DNA of 64,000 nt from Talpa occidentalis. Its lineage: Eukaryota; Chordata; Mammalia; Eulipotyphla; Talpidae. The notes beneath the pieces are model-generated. The model did no database searches, was not told the origin of the DNA, and saw nothing but the letters and a program-made list of their open reading frames with translations. How positions within the stretch are numbered: the stretch's first letter is position 1; each line of letters starts with the position of its first letter. This document shows, in pieces, positions 1-11,194 of this stretch. The position numbers and the translations under genes were made by a program. Where the stretch lies: positions 83,833,106-83,897,105 of the forward strand of contig NW_023601433.1 in NCBI RefSeq assembly GCF_014898055.3, given 5' to 3'.

Positions 1-169
1 CTGGCCCAGAGTCAGCACCCCTCTGCCCGGGGTCGTGGCTCTGGTTATCATCCTCAGGGTGTTAGTGAGGGTGAGGATGGGATTTGCATGTCTCTAGGGA
101 TGATAAGGGGCTTCGCTGCTCCCTGTTCAGTACATATTCACTGGCCAGTTCCGGGAAGATGCCCCCATG

Positions 170-273
170 CCAGATCAAGTTAGAAATCTGGGTAAGTTAG
201 AAGTCTGGGCCAGATCAAGTTAGAAATCTGGGTAAGTTAGAAGTCTGGGCCAGATCAAGTTAGAAATCTGGGT
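170..273. repeat. 40-bp tandem repeat, about 2.6 copies
   Basis: The unit beginning cagatcaagttagaaatctg starts at 171, 211 and 251 with no differences. The last copy runs directly into MIR sequence, so the array probably grew from the MIR's 5' part. Confidence 0.9.
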
Positions 274-400
274 TCAAATCCCAGCTTTGCCACTTCAAAA
301 CTAGCCTCTTGCCCAAATCCTGTTGTGTGACCCAGGCAAGGACTTAGCTTCGAAATGCCTCAAATTCTCCGCCTGTGAAATGGGAGTGATTGACCCACTG
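265..400 (+). repeat. MIR SINE
   Basis: ctgggttcaaatcccagctt, tgccacttcaaa, tgtgtgacccaggcaagg and cctgtgaaatgggagtgatt follow the MIR core in order. Confidence 0.75.
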
Positions 401-1263
401 GGGCTGTGGCTGGACCCTCTGGCTGCCTGGCATGGGTTGCCCCACCGCCCTGCCAGCGGGAGGGTCCTCCTCCCCACGGCCCTCTGAACAGCACGGTCTG
501 CAGGGCCAAAGTCTTTTAGCCCCCGTTTTTGGAAGCTGGTTTCTCCCCTCCCTGGGCTCACCCTCCACCCCTCCCTGAGCATCCTCGGTGCCATGAGCAA
601 ACACTGTTAACATATCTACACCTCAGTTTAATGTCTGTAAAATGGTGAGTGGAAAAGAAATCTTGTTGGGTGTGAGGGTTTAATTTAATACGTTTAACAC
701 AAAAATGCATGCGTGCATGACAAAGAGTGGGTGTCAAGACAGAGAGGAGGGCAGGAAGGGAAAAAAGGAGGCGGGAGAGGGGAGAAAGAGTCGTGAGGAG
801 CTCGACCGTGGAGGTCTGGGAGGCTCACAGTTACAGAGGCGCCTCGGAACTCTGCGATATTGTGACATTTAATCCCACCTTGCAAACCGGGAATGGACTT
901 CAGAACCAGAAATAAGAGGATATTACACTCCCATAATCCCCAACCCCTGCCACAGGCACCCAGGGAATCAAGCCACAAACCCCCAAATAAACTGCCAACT
1001 CAGCCTGACGGAGGATCAGCCCCAGCCCCCCTCGTCAGCCGCGGCCACTGTCGTTTGTTCTGTGGCTGGCGGAGCCAGCTGGCCAGAGAGCAGGCGCCGT
1101 GGTCAGGGGCTGAGAAGAGGAACCTGGAGGAGAAAAGGGCAAGATGAGGAGACAACCCCCTTGCCGGAGGCCGGCCTTCACCGCGCTTGAAGACAGACGC
1201 TGTTTAAGCAGCAGGACTCGGCGGGGGCGGTGGAGGGGCGAGGGAAGACTGACTCCAGAACCG
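401..1263. other. Unique sequence, no gene seen
   Basis: No recognisable repeat or gene. 740-800 is purine-rich, and 700-716 contains the alternating aatgcatgcgtgcatg. Confidence 0.5.
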
Positions 1264-1440
1264 GGGTTCCCAAACTTGAACCTGCATTTGAATTCCCTGG
1301 AGGTGTGTAGAAACACAGAATCTGCACCTATGCCGGAGCTTCTGACTCCCAGGTCTTGGCTGGAAGTGGGGAGTTTGCGCAAGTGTCAAGCTCCCAGCTG
1401 CGGCTGCTCACCCGGGACCCTGTTTTAGACCCACTGGTCT
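1264..1440. mobile_element. MER20/MER5-type hAT DNA transposon remnant
   Basis: Begins ggggttcccaaacttgaacc and ends ttagacccactggtct, with gaattccctggaggtgtgta and gagcttctgactcccaggtc between. These follow the layout of non-autonomous hAT-Charlie elements. The subfamily is uncertain. Confidence 0.5.
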
Positions 1441-1575
1441 AAAGCAGCAGCATCGCCTTGGCCAACGGCAAACAGCTGCTTCCGGGTGCCCGGTTGGTGT
1501 GAGGAGCTCCAGGCGCTTGAACAAAGATGAAAGAAAGATGACAGGAAATGTCTTTCTTCGAGAAACTAATCCTAG

Positions 1576-1843
1576 GCCTCCCTGGTGGCGCAAGGGATTA
1601 AGCCCTGCACTATGAAGCAGTCTGCAGCCTCTGCAGCACGAGTTCGATCCCCGGCCAGCCAGGGAGAAACCGCATGGTGCAGCAGACCTCTCCTGTCTCG
1701 CCCGCTGCTCCCCTCAGCAGTGTATTTCAGTCAACCTGCCTGTTCTGCTCCCTACTCTGTCTCTGGTGAATCCTCTCACCTCCCACATCTCTGGCCTGTA
1801 CCCCAGCTCTTGTACGCATAAATAAATAATCTTTAAAAAAAAT
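1576..1843 (+). mobile_element. tRNA-derived SINE, subfamily A
   Basis: The head is cctccctggtggcgcaagg with a pol III A box, and the B box is gttcgatcccc. The body contains agcagtgtatttcagtcaa, and the tail is aataaataatctttaaaa. A 14-bp target duplication with one mismatch flanks it (1562-1575 and 1844-1857). Confidence 0.9.
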
Positions 1844-1999
1844 GAAATTAATCCTAGACAGCCCCCCCCCAGGTTAGCAAAGTGGAGGGGTTAAGAGAGA
1901 GAATTCCAGAGTCAGAAAAACATGGGCTCAGATCTCAGATGCTCCCCGCCCCGCCGCCCCACACCAGAGGACCTTGAAGAAATGGCAGTGTGTGTCTTT

Positions 2000-2335
2000 T
2001 CAGGCTACCTCCTTGCCTTCTCTGACTCACTCATTCTGAGGGAAGCTGGACGCCATGTTGGAAGGACACTCAAGCCACTTGAGGGAAAGGTCCACATGAA
2101 GAGGAACCAACCTGCCAGCCTGAGAGGACTGGAAAGCGTTTCAGTCAAACCTTCGGATAAAACCACAGCCCCCAGACAGCAACAAAAGTGCACACTCTTG
2201 AGACACGCTGAGCCAGAACCACCCAACAAAGCCACTTCCAAATTCCTACCCCACAGAAACAGTGAGATAATAAATGTGTGCTGTGCTAAGCTGCTCGTTT
2301 GTTATCCATCCATAATTAACTGCTAGACATTTAGC
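2000..2335 (+). mobile_element. MLT1 LTR (ERVL-MaLR)
   Basis: gctggacgccatgttggaag, ggacactcaagccacttgag, tgagccagaaccacccaaca and ccacagaaacagtgagataa occur in MLT1 order. It is old and diverged. Confidence 0.7.
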
Positions 2336-2339
2336 TATT

Positions 2340-2890
2340 GTCTTTAGCTCATTCTTCCTTGACCACCAAGAGATCAAATACCCCAAAGGGCCATAAGCTC
2401 CTCAAGGACAAGAGGGTATCACTCATCTCCCACTCCTCAGGGTCCTGTGCAGAATAGCAGCTGGTGTCACTCCTCTGCATTTTCAGAAAATGACAAAAGT
2501 GACAGGGAGTTGAGATGGGGGTTTTGAAGAAGGACATAGCATAGCTCTGAACACAGACACTTGTCTAACAGGAATCTTTGAACCCTGGTCCTGGAGTCCC
2601 CAATGTCTCCTTCTGACCCCTGGATGGGATCCTCATAGCCCAGGGCCTGGATGCAGAAGGCCGGAATTCCAGAACTGGCTTTGCCTCTCATGTCAGCCAC
2701 TCAGCCCTCACCCGTCGGTCTCCAGTTCTGCCTTATCCCTGCCTCTAGCGAGGGTTGTACAGAGCAGACAGAGCAAGACTAAAGGCTGTTGTCAGAGGGG
2801 CCTGGACCTGAGGCAAGGAGTAGGAGAAAGCACACAGGCCCTGGGTATCAGGGTCCAGGACTCCCCACCTGGCCTTGCCACTCAGTGGTT
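2340..2890. other. Unique sequence, no gene seen
   Basis: No repeat or gene that I can name. Short frames here show no family motif. Confidence 0.4.
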
Positions 2891-2894
2891 TAGG

Positions 2895-3340
2895 GAACAT
2901 GGGTTATCTGCCACTGCCTAACTAATCACCCCAAAACTTAATGGTTTGCAATACAATAACTTATTATTTCTCACAGTTTCTGTGGGTTTGAGATTGGAGA
3001 GAATCTCAGTTAGACTTGGGGTGCCTCAAGAAGTGGCTTCAGATGGTACCTGAGGCTGCATTCTCTTCAAAGGCTTGACTAGAACTGGAGGATATTCTTT
3101 CAAGGTGGCTTGTTCTCGCAGCTGGCGAGGTGGTGCTGGCTATGCATGAGGGACCACAGGCTACTGAGTGGCCTCACAACACGGCAGCTTGCTTCCCCCA
3201 GGGAGAGCAATCCCAGAAGCGGTGCCTTTCGTGAGCTGGCTTTGGAAGTCACAATTCATCGCTTCTGCTGCGTTCTCCTGATCTCACAGGCAGCCGTGAC
3301 TCAGGGTGGGCTAGACCACACAAGGGCATGGATAGCAGGA
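2895..3340 (-). mobile_element. MLT1 LTR (ERVL-MaLR), antisense
   Basis: caccccaaaacttaatggtt, tatttctcacagtttctgtg, cttccccagggagagcaa and aagtcacaattcatcgcttc follow the reverse complement of MLT1. Confidence 0.65.
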
Positions 3341-3481
3341 GGTGGGGGTCATTGGGAGCCTCATAGCTCTTCTCTGGACCTCTGTTTCCTTATGTGAAAA
3401 CAGGGAAATAATTTCCACCTGGACTACCTCACACGAACCCCGTATTCCCACTATCCCCCAGCCACCCTGGTTTTTTCCTCC

Positions 3482-3960
3482 TCAAGCACGCATTATTAGC
3501 TTCCTGGGGCTGCCTTCACAAAGCGCTACCAGCTGCATGGCCTGGACTATGGGAGGTATTCAATCACAGCTCTGGAGGCCAGAAGTCAAAATCCAAGGTG
3601 TCCACTGGCCGATGTTCTCTCTGAAGGCCCCGATCTGCTCCACACCTTTCTCTTGGCTTCTGATGTTGCCAGCAGGCCTTGGCTTGTAAGTGCGTCATTT
3701 CAGTCCCTGCCTCTGTCCCCACACAGCCTTCTCCTATGTTGTCTTCCCATCACCTTCCTTCTGTGTGTATCTGCCTCCTGTCTCTTCTCCTCGCCATCCA
3801 GGAATACCGGTCATGTTGGATGAGGAGCCACCTCAATGACCTCCTTTTAATTTGATCATCTCTGCAAAGACCCCGCCTCCAAATAGGGTCATGTTCAAAG
3901 GTGTCAGCAGTTAGGACTTCGACAGAGCTTCTGGGAGACACAAGTCGATCCCTAACATGT
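3482..3960 (-). mobile_element. MST/THE1-like MaLR LTR, antisense
   Basis: ttcctggggctgccttcaca, tctggaggccagaagtcaaa, ggaataccggtcatgttgga, atagggtcatgttcaaaggt and gttaggacttcgaca match a MaLR LTR read backwards. Confidence 0.7.
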
Positions 3961-4180
3961 GCTAAACTCATTTGTACCTCTGGGCCTTTGTACCAGCTGC
4001 CCTCGCCAGCCAAACACTCCTGTCTCCCAAGCTTTAGTGCCTGGCTCCCATCATTCAGTTCCTGGCCCCATGCCATCTCCTCAGAGGGACTGTCCCTGAA
4101 TCTCCAGGGAGCCCTCAGCACCCTTTCCCTGCTTTGTATGCTCCAGAGAATCCAGAACAACCTTAAAACTGACCTGTTCA
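3961..4180 (+). repeat. L2 LINE 3' fragment
   Basis: tctgggcctttgtaccagct, cctggctcccatcattcag and gactgtccctgaatctcc resemble the L2 3' region. Confidence 0.5.
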
Positions 4181-4192
4181 TTCATTCATGTC

Positions 4193-4461
4193 CATTTTTT
4201 AAATATTTATTTATTTATGCATACAAGAGCTGGGGTACAGGCCAGAGATGAGGGGGTGAGAGGGTTCACCAGAGACAGAGTGGGGAGCAGAACAGGCAGA
4301 CCGACAAACACACTGCAGAGGGGAGCAGTGGCGAGACAGGAGAAGTCTGCCTCGCCATGTGGGTTGCTCCCTGGCCGGCCCGGGATCGAACTCGTGCAGC
4401 AGAGGCTACAGATTGCTTCATAGTGTGGTGCTTAACCCCTCGCGCCACCAGGGAGACCCCG
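4193..4461 (-). mobile_element. tRNA-derived SINE, subfamily A
   Basis: Reverse-complement copy starting with a T-rich tail and ttatttatttatgcatacaa, ending cgcgccaccagggagaccc. The target duplication ttcattcatgtc is at 4181-4192 and 4462-4473. Confidence 0.9.
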
Positions 4462-4499
4462 TTCATTCATGTCATTGTTTTGTTGCTGAGATGATGGCG

Positions 4500-4660
4500 A
4501 CATCCGTGGAGATGGGAGTCAGCTAGACCATTAGCCAAAGCCTCGCGCTGCCAGTTGTTTGCCAGTGTGAAAAGCAAGTCAGTTGACCTCTCCCTCCCTC
4601 AGTTTACTTAGCTGTAAAATGGGTTATTATAACAGGTCCTGCTTCCCAGGCCCATGGTGA
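4500..4660 (+). repeat. MIR SINE
   Basis: gcaagtcagttgacctctcc and ctcagtttacttagctgtaa followed by atgggttattataac match the MIR core. Confidence 0.7.
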
Positions 4661-4789
4661 AACCAAAGTCAGATAAAGCACACAAAGCGCCGGGAAGTCA
4701 GCAGGTACCCAGGAAATGCGGCTTCACCTTCACCCACACCGACAGGAAACCTGGAGCTGGAGTCTCTCCCACGTGAATGGGGACCAAGG

Positions 4790-4910
4790 GGGCCCAGGGA
4801 CCATGTCTGTCTCATGCCCAGCTCTTGCCTCAGCACCTGGCCAGCAGGAGGCACAAACAGGTGTTCAGTCAATATTTGCTGAGCAAACAAATGAAAGCAG
4901 TAAACAAAGG
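4790..4910 (+). repeat. L2 LINE 3' end
   Basis: gggaccatgtctgtctcatg, cagcacctggcc and cagtcaatatttgctgagc match the L2 terminus. Confidence 0.55.
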
Positions 4911-5614
4911 CTGAGCTGCCCGCCCCAAGGCCCTGGCACGTCCATCCGTGGACCGCAGGCCTCATTCCCACGTGCCTCCCCGGGCAGCATCACCAAGCCC
5001 AGCTGCCTCTCAGAGGGTTTCGGGCTGTCTTGTTTCCTAATCAGTCACCTCATCTCCCCTCCACACCGGTGTCACACTTGTTAGAAAAGCTACGAGTCCC
5101 CACAGCCGTGTTTACCGTCGATTTGAAATTATCTATCACTCAGCCTGCCTCCTCGCCTGCCCATCAATCTTATCACCTGTGGAAGCCCAGCCTGGGGGCC
5201 ACTCCCTGCTCGCCTTTGTCTCTGGCAGGCATCAATTTTCCTCACTCCAGACCCCAAACCCCTCCTGCATTGAGCTGCCCGCTCTCTTCCTCTGCTTTGA
5301 TGGATGTTTCTGGAGGGATGGGCCCCAGGCCTCCCACCTTCCTGCGTCCCTACAGGAGAGTCCCTCTCGCCCATGCCCAGCCCAGCTGGGACCATCCTGA
5401 GGCAGAGCCCCGGAGCAACCCCTGGAGCTCAGGGGTAGAGAGAGTCTGGTTCCAGTTTTAGGCCTCAAGCGGGCCATCCCTCCCACCCCCACCTCCTGGG
5501 AGCAGCAGCACCGGATTTCCTGTCTTCAGGAAGGCTCTTCCTGGGCCTCTCCTGTGCACGTTAAATGCTTTGTCCGAGTTCAGTCTCGCCTTGGCCTTGC
5601 AAAGCCAGAGTTGC
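4911..5614. other. Unique sequence, no gene seen
   Basis: No repeat. Near 5100-5180 an AT-richer patch with gaaattatctatcac and aatcttatcacctgtgg has GATA and E-box-like sites, a weak regulatory hint only. Confidence 0.35.
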
Positions 5615-5740
5615 TGTCATTACCCCACTTTACAGCTGAAGAAACTGAGGCACAGAGAGGTCAGCTGATTTGCCTAAAGTCACCAGCAAAGACTGGCAGC
5701 GCTGAGCTTCGGGCAAAGGTCACGCTGTGACCACCAGGAA
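5615..5740 (-). repeat. MIR SINE, antisense
   Basis: ccactttacagctgaagaaa, ctgaggcacagagaggtcag and tgcctaaagtcacc are the reverse MIR core. Confidence 0.75.
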
Positions 5741-5807
5741 CAAGGAATTTCTTTAGCCCGTTTCCTTTAGTTCTGACCAAGAAGAGGATCTTCTTTTCCA
5801 ATCGTCT

Positions 5808-6100
5808 GGACCAGGAGTTCCCAACAAGGGGCGATTTTGATGTCATGGGGCGGGGGGGCATTTAGCAATGTCAGGGACATCTTGGTTGTCACACCAGGGC
5901 AGCTGCTCCCACGCAAGGAATCCTTCCCCCTGAAGCGTCGTGATGCAGGGGCGGAGGAGCCTGCGCCAGCCCGGGGGATGCTCTGTTGCGTGGGGTGCTC
6001 TGGATGTGGGTCTCCGGCAGGGGCACCCAAGCCCATCTGGCCGTCCAGCACCAGAAATGCATCAGAGCAGCTAAGCACCTGGACTTGGAATTTCATTTAA
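5808..6100 (+). mobile_element. MER5A-like hAT element, left part
   Basis: ccaggagttcccaacaaggg, gcgattttgatgtcatgggg and tttagcaatgtcagggacat match MER5A. Similarity fades after about 5900. Confidence 0.65.
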
Positions 6101-6960
6101 TTTGAATGCATTTAAAACCCAACAGCCACCTGTGGCCAGAGACGACCCCGGTGGACAGAGCAGCTGTCCAGGTCGTTGCTAGCTACGTCGGTCCTGCAGC
6201 TTCTTAGAGATGGGCTGAGGGGTGAAGGAGAAGAGAGCACATCCAGTCCCGGGGGAGCGCCGGGGAGACCTCACACCAGTGCTGAGGCAGGAGCTGGGCT
6301 CTTGACCTCACACCTGAGGAAGGCAGGAGGGAGCCAGGAGGAAGGCGAGGCAGGACATGAACCCACAGGCACATGTGGGGGCGGGGCGTCCGGCTCAGTG
6401 ACGCTTCTCGCTGTTCCGAGCCTCAGTTTGCTAATCTGTATATGGGATAAGAGTTCGCGCACCGCTGCCCTCTGGTTTATGGGTTGCGCCTACAATGTGT
6501 CATCTCACCTCATCCGTCACCGTGACCCCCCGAGGCAAGAGGTGGAGGGAGGGGGTGAAGACCGGACAACCCAAATGGAAGCTGAGGCTGCTGAGACCCA
6601 CGGAGGCCATGTGGCTTGCCTGAGGTCACGCAGCTCAGGGAGAGTCTGAGTGGCGGGACTTGCAGCCCAATGTTCATGCCTCCAGCCCTCAGCACTGCCC
6701 TCAAGCCAGGTGGGGCCATGGTCAAGGTCAGACCCTGCTGACCCTGGAACAGCAATGAGGGGACTCTGAGCGCAGGGCGACAGGTCAGATGGGGAGGTGT
6801 CTACCAGGCCACCCCAGCCCCGTGAGTGTTAACTCTTTTAGCCCACACAGCAGTCCTGGGGGACGAGCACTGTTATCAGTGAGGAAGTGGTCGAGGCACA
6901 GAGAGGTTTAGTGCCTGCCCACAGTCACACAGCTCATCCCCAGCGATCCTGGAGACACAC
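6101..6960. repeat. MIR remnants within unique sequence
   Basis: A + strand MIR fragment lies near 6400-6470 (cctcagtttgctaatctgta). Antisense fragments lie near 6490-6640 (tgtggcttgcctgaggtcac) and 6825-6945 (cacagagaggtttagtgcc). Confidence 0.5.
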
Positions 6961-7600
6961 ACCCACCCACTCCTGTTCGGGCACCCGGTCCAGAAGCTCA
7001 CTGTGCTGAGGTGATGGCGTGGGCTGGGGGTGGGGGTGAGGGTGGCTGAGTAGGTGATGGGAGAAGTCCGAGGGAGGCCGGACTTGGAGGGAAATGAGGT
7101 TTGAGCTCAGAGTGAGCACAGCGATGTGGATGTTGAAGCAGAATAGGGAGCGTCAGAGATTCAAGAGAAGACTGGAGGATTGACCAGCTCCCCTCAGACA
7201 CGTCCATGTGGAACCTCCCAGCCCAGGGCTCCATGGAAATGAAGAAGCCTGGAAACACTGTGAGAATGGACTGCGTGACCAGATTCTGAAGAGAGGCAGA
7301 CAGGACAGCATGGGCCTGGGAAGGCTTCCTGGAAGAGGCGGCTGAGTCTGATCCTGGAAGGAAGAAGGGTACCCGTTAGCAGAGGTAGGTAAGCCCAGTG
7401 GGGGACTGGTGTGCCCTGGAGTCCCGCTCCTGCTCAATGCCCACTGTGCCATCCCGGGCCACGCCTCGCCCCTCCAGGTCCCGGAGCCCTCACCTATCCT
7501 CTGGGACTAACCGCTGGGTCTACCCTTCGATGCAGCATAAATGGAGGCTGTGTAAGTTGGAGGGCAAGCTGGAAGTAGATTTAGGGAGGCAATGAGACAT
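6961..7600. other. Unique sequence, no gene seen
   Basis: The segment 7290-7360 (gcatgggcctgggaaggctt) may be L2. Nothing else is recognisable. Confidence 0.35.
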
Positions 7601-7604
7601 TTGC

Positions 7605-7735
7605 CCTCCCAGGAGGGCAGACCCGGGTTCAGATCCAGGTTCCATGTGAACAAGCGGCATGGCCAGGCGAGACCCCAGGTGCTTGAAGCCTCAGTTTACT
7701 TACCTAGAAGTTGGGGGTAATCAAAGGGGACCTTG
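7605..7735 (+). repeat. MIR SINE
   Basis: gacccgggttcagatccagg and gcctcagtttacttaccta match the MIR core. Confidence 0.65.
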
Positions 7736-8469
7736 AAGCCATGCAGCGCAGGCAGGGTGCGAGCACGCGCCCCCCCCCCCCCCCGTCAGCCCTTCTTGTC
7801 CACACAGCAGGCTCAGGTGTGGGCCCCTGTTGGCACCAGCACCCTGCACGGCGCCGCGCTCATCCTGGCTCGCCAGCTCACTCCACCCCGCACCAGCCCG
7901 CGAGCCCATCTGTGTCCGAGACCGGCAGGAAGAGCGACGCCACAGCGCGGAGGAGCACGGAGGGAGCAAAGGTGAGGAGCCAGGACAGTCAGCACTCGCC
8001 GCCCCAGGTGGACGGAGGGGCGGACAGATGGGTAGAGAGATGTTTGCCGGGCCCAGGGCTCGGGAGTCTCCATGGGAGCTGGAATCACAGCCGGGGGCCA
8101 GGCAGCTGCTACCAGAGAAGACACCCCCGGCAGGGACAGGAGCCCCTGGCCGGGCGAGACTGGGCTATGCTAGGGACAGGACGTGGAGGCCAGAGGCCCA
8201 GGATCCAGGTGACACAACCCAGAGAACGAGGCTGCCGGCCAGAGCCTGGGCTGAGCTTGCCGTGAGCCTGTGCCCATCACCCCGACCGTGCCCCTTGGCG
8301 CCAGAGGACAGGCACCGTGTCCATAGGTGGCAGCGGAGCAATACGGGAGCCCCCGGCGCCGGCTCCTGCAGTGACCGGGCCAGGCCCAGAGGCTGTGGGC
8401 TGGAGGGAAAGCAGGCGCCGGCCCCGAAGGCAGGCGGAGGGCTGGGATGTGGCCTGGAGCAGAGCCGTG
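7736..8469. other. GC-rich unique sequence, no gene seen
   Basis: Long open frames occur on both strands because of the composition, but none shows a family motif. A C run lies near 7771-7784. Confidence 0.4.
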
Positions 8470-8760
8470 CCCGCGGGGACAGCCACCTTCTCCAGAAGCG
8501 CATTAGCAGCGATTTCCCGAGGTGACGGGGACGGGAATCGCCTGTGCCAACGTCGCCCATTTGTAATCGCAAAGCAAGCATTTTTCCACCCCTTAATGGG
8601 GGACCCAACCAATCCGCAAGACACCCTATTTCTCTTTGTCTTTCCCCTGCCAAGTCAGCAAGCTGACTGATCTCCCCCGGGTGATTAATTTTCCCCTTGA
8701 CACCCTGGGGAATGAGACATTTGTCCCAAGGGTAGAGAGACAAAGAGGCAGGGCTGACGT
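8470..8760. promoter_or_regulatory. Candidate distal conserved element
   Basis: Repeat-free between ordinary repeats. It contains gcgcattagcagcg, ccatttgtaatcgc, ccttaatggggg, the near-palindrome gtcagcaagctgac (8653-8666) and ggtgattaattttcc. The palindrome resembles a Maf recognition element half-pair. Confidence 0.45.
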
Positions 8761-9149
8761 GGGCAGCGGGCACCGCCGGCCTGACCCTCCGTCCCGGGCT
8801 CTTGCTCCGGGGAGACCTCAGTGCAGGGCGGGCCCCGGGGGGCTGCAGGGACAGTGCTGACTTTCCCGGGGTTTAGCAAGCGGGGCATGGCCGAGGAGAA
8901 TGGAGGTCCGGCAGGGCAGTGGTGGATGTCCAAGTCCCACCGTGGAGAAAATGGGGTTCTGGGGGACCCAGCTCCACCCAGGGCTTTAACAGTGTCATGG
9001 GCTGTGTTACCTCCTGAATCGCTCAGACTCAGGATCAAGCACCTCCCCCCCAACCCAAAGCATGTGGCGAGACCACAGAGAGGCCATGGGGTATCTCAGG
9101 TGTCACTTCCTCATCTGCGGTGACAGCCTCATGGCCGCGTGCACAGGGA
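8761..9149. other. Unique sequence, no gene seen
   Basis: Flanks the candidate element at 8470-8760. No motif or repeat is recognised. Confidence 0.35.
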
Positions 9150-9335
9150 CTCAGAGTCAGCTGCCTGGTTCAAGCCGAGCCTCAGCTGTTTGCTGGCTGC
9201 CAGGTTGAGGCACGTTACTAAGCTCTCTGGGGCTCAGTTTCCTCACCTGTGAAGTGGAGCTAATAATATGACCTACTTGCCAGGGGTGCTGGGGGTGGGT
9301 GCTCGTAGCACGCGTCCAAGCCCCGAGAGCTGTGC
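9150..9335 (+). repeat. MIR SINE
   Basis: gtcagctgcctggttcaagc, ctctctggggctcagtttcc and tcacctgtgaagtgg follow the MIR order. Confidence 0.7.
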
Positions 9336-9764
9336 CCAGCCGCAGTGGGTGCTCTGGGTGAAGCTGGGACTGCCTCCATCTGGGAGGTGGGAGCACTGAT
9401 AATCTTGGAAACCTGATTCATTCTGGAAAGCCATTCCTGTCCGATCTTAGTAGCTCTCCTAAGGCCACTTCTTTCATATGTTCATCTGCATTGATTCTAT
9501 TTTTAACTTAAATTTACTTTTGCAGAAAACTTTACATCCTGATCTTAAATGAGAAATCGCTTAAATGAAGTTAACCAGAGGAAATAAATGCTACAGAAGA
9601 AAACATTATCCTTAAATTCTCACTCGACCCTTTTGAAGGATGTCCAGGAGCGAGGAGAAGGGTGTCTGCCCCTCGGCTTCCCACGGAAGACTTGGCCCTG
9701 CCTCCCAACAAGATTTGCTTGATAGAAATTCCCCTGTATGAGAAGTGAAGGCCTGAGAAGTCTG
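9336..9764. other. Unique sequence, no gene seen
   Basis: 9480-9610 is AT-rich (ctatttttaacttaaattta). It could be an old LINE remnant, but no family could be assigned. Confidence 0.3.
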
Positions 9765-10085
9765 CGCAGGCTGCTTTGTCAAAATACCAGGCAGGGAGCT
9801 GGTGAGCAACGTAAATTTATTTCTCACAGTTCTAGAGAGTGGAAGTCCAAGATCAGGTGCCAGCAAGGCCGGGCTCTGGTGAAGACTCTTCTGAGCTGCA
9901 GATCGCCGGCTTCCTGTGTCCTCAAATGGCAGAAGGGGTAAGAGGTTTCTAGGGAATCTTTTATCAGAGACTAATCCCATTCACTAGGGTTCCACCCTCA
10001 TGACCTGATCACCTCCTAACACCATCACATCGGACAGTCGAATTCAAAATATGAATTTTGGGGAAACACCTACATGTCAGAGCAA
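9765..10085 (-). mobile_element. MST/THE1-like MaLR LTR, antisense
   Basis: atttatttctcacagttcta, gaagtccaagatcaggtgcc, cactagggttccaccctcat and aatatgaattttggggaaac are a MaLR LTR read backwards. Confidence 0.7.
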
Positions 10086-10119
10086 TTAATCCATTTAATT
10101 AATGGATTCATGTGTTAAT

Positions 10120-10484
10120 TGGATGGATGGATGGATGGATGGATGGATGGATGGATGGATGGATGAATGGATGGGAGGGTGGATGGATGGATGGGTGGAT
10201 GGATGGATGGATGGAGGGTGGATGGATGGATGGATGGATGGATGCATGGGAGGGTGGATGGATGGATGGGTGGATGGATGGATGGATGGATGGATGGAGG
10301 GTGGATGGATGGATGGATGGATGGGAGGGTGGATGGATGGATGGGTGGATGGATGGATGGGAGGGTGGATGGATGGATGGGTGGATGGATGGATGGATGG
10401 ATGGATGGTGGATGGATGGATGGATGGATGATGGATGGATGGATAATGGGCATGGATGGATGACGGATGGATTCATGGATGGAT
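10120..10484. repeat. GGAT microsatellite with higher-order structure
   Basis: About 365 bp of (GGAT)n. It is interrupted regularly by gggagggtgg and gggtgg variants, giving blocks of roughly 35-40 bp. It starts just after the MaLR LTR. The Met-Asp-Gly-Trp open frames across it are artefacts. Confidence 0.95.
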
Positions 10485-10920
10485 CAGAAGAGTGAGGGAT
10501 AAAGGAAAAGAAGCAAAAAGAGATCAATAAGGATTTATGGGTAGAAGAGGCTAAAAGGAAAGAAGGAAGAAGGAAGAAAGGAAGTGGGGCGAAGGAAGGA
10601 GTAAGGATGGTTGGATGGATGAACTAATAGATGATATTCGGGTGGATGATTAATAAAAAGCATGAAAGAGGCTGGGTGAACAGAAACACGCGTGAAGGCA
10701 GGAGGGAGGGAAGGAAGGAAAGAGGGAAGCGAGAACAGAGGGGTGTTGGACAAGAAGTTAAATATACTACAAGAGGTTAAATATACTACAAGAGATGCTG
10801 GCGGTTGAGGTTGTACAGGAAGGACATCATTAAAAAGAGAGAATCCGGAACACGGGATTAAGGGTACCCTGATTTTCAGTTTCCCCTGCCCATGACTCTC
10901 CTCTCCAACTGCACCCATCT
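10485..10920. repeat. Purine-rich stretch after the microsatellite
   Basis: GA-rich low-complexity sequence (agaaggaagaaggaagaaag near 10560, more GGAT near 10608-10620). A 20-bp duplication is gttaaatatactacaagag at 10757-10795. Confidence 0.6.
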
Positions 10921-11070
10921 CCCTGCACACGTGGAGACCCTCCCAGCCCCGTGTCTTTGCTCACATGGGTGCCCTCACCTGAAATACCTTCTCTGCTCCC
11001 CACCCATCCAAATCCTCGCCCATTCTCTAGTCCACCCAAGACCACCTCAGCCAGGTGATACCAACCTCCA
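10921..11070 (+). repeat. L2 LINE 3' fragment
   Basis: gtgtctttgctcacatgggt, cacctgaaataccttctctg and ctagtccacccaagaccacc fit L2. Confidence 0.5.
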
Positions 11071-11194
11071 TCTTAGTTCTGGCTAGAAGGTTCCAGGGAC
11101 TATCCCATGAGCTCGTTTGTGCTCTAAGTGGGAGTGTGCTTGAAAAGTGCTTTGCAATCCGGAAACAACATTCAAAGGCTGGACAAGGATTGGG

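Noticed and set aside
1576..1843. tRNA gene suggested by A and B boxes
   Set aside because: The boxes belong to the tRNA-derived head of the SINE, and there is no complete cloverleaf or CCA-type end. The same applies to the other copies.
10102..10527. Long open frames with Met-Asp-Gly-Trp or Ile-His-Pro-Ser repeats on both strands
   Set aside because: They are translations of the GGAT microsatellite in different frames and strands, with no start context, splice sites or neighbouring exons.
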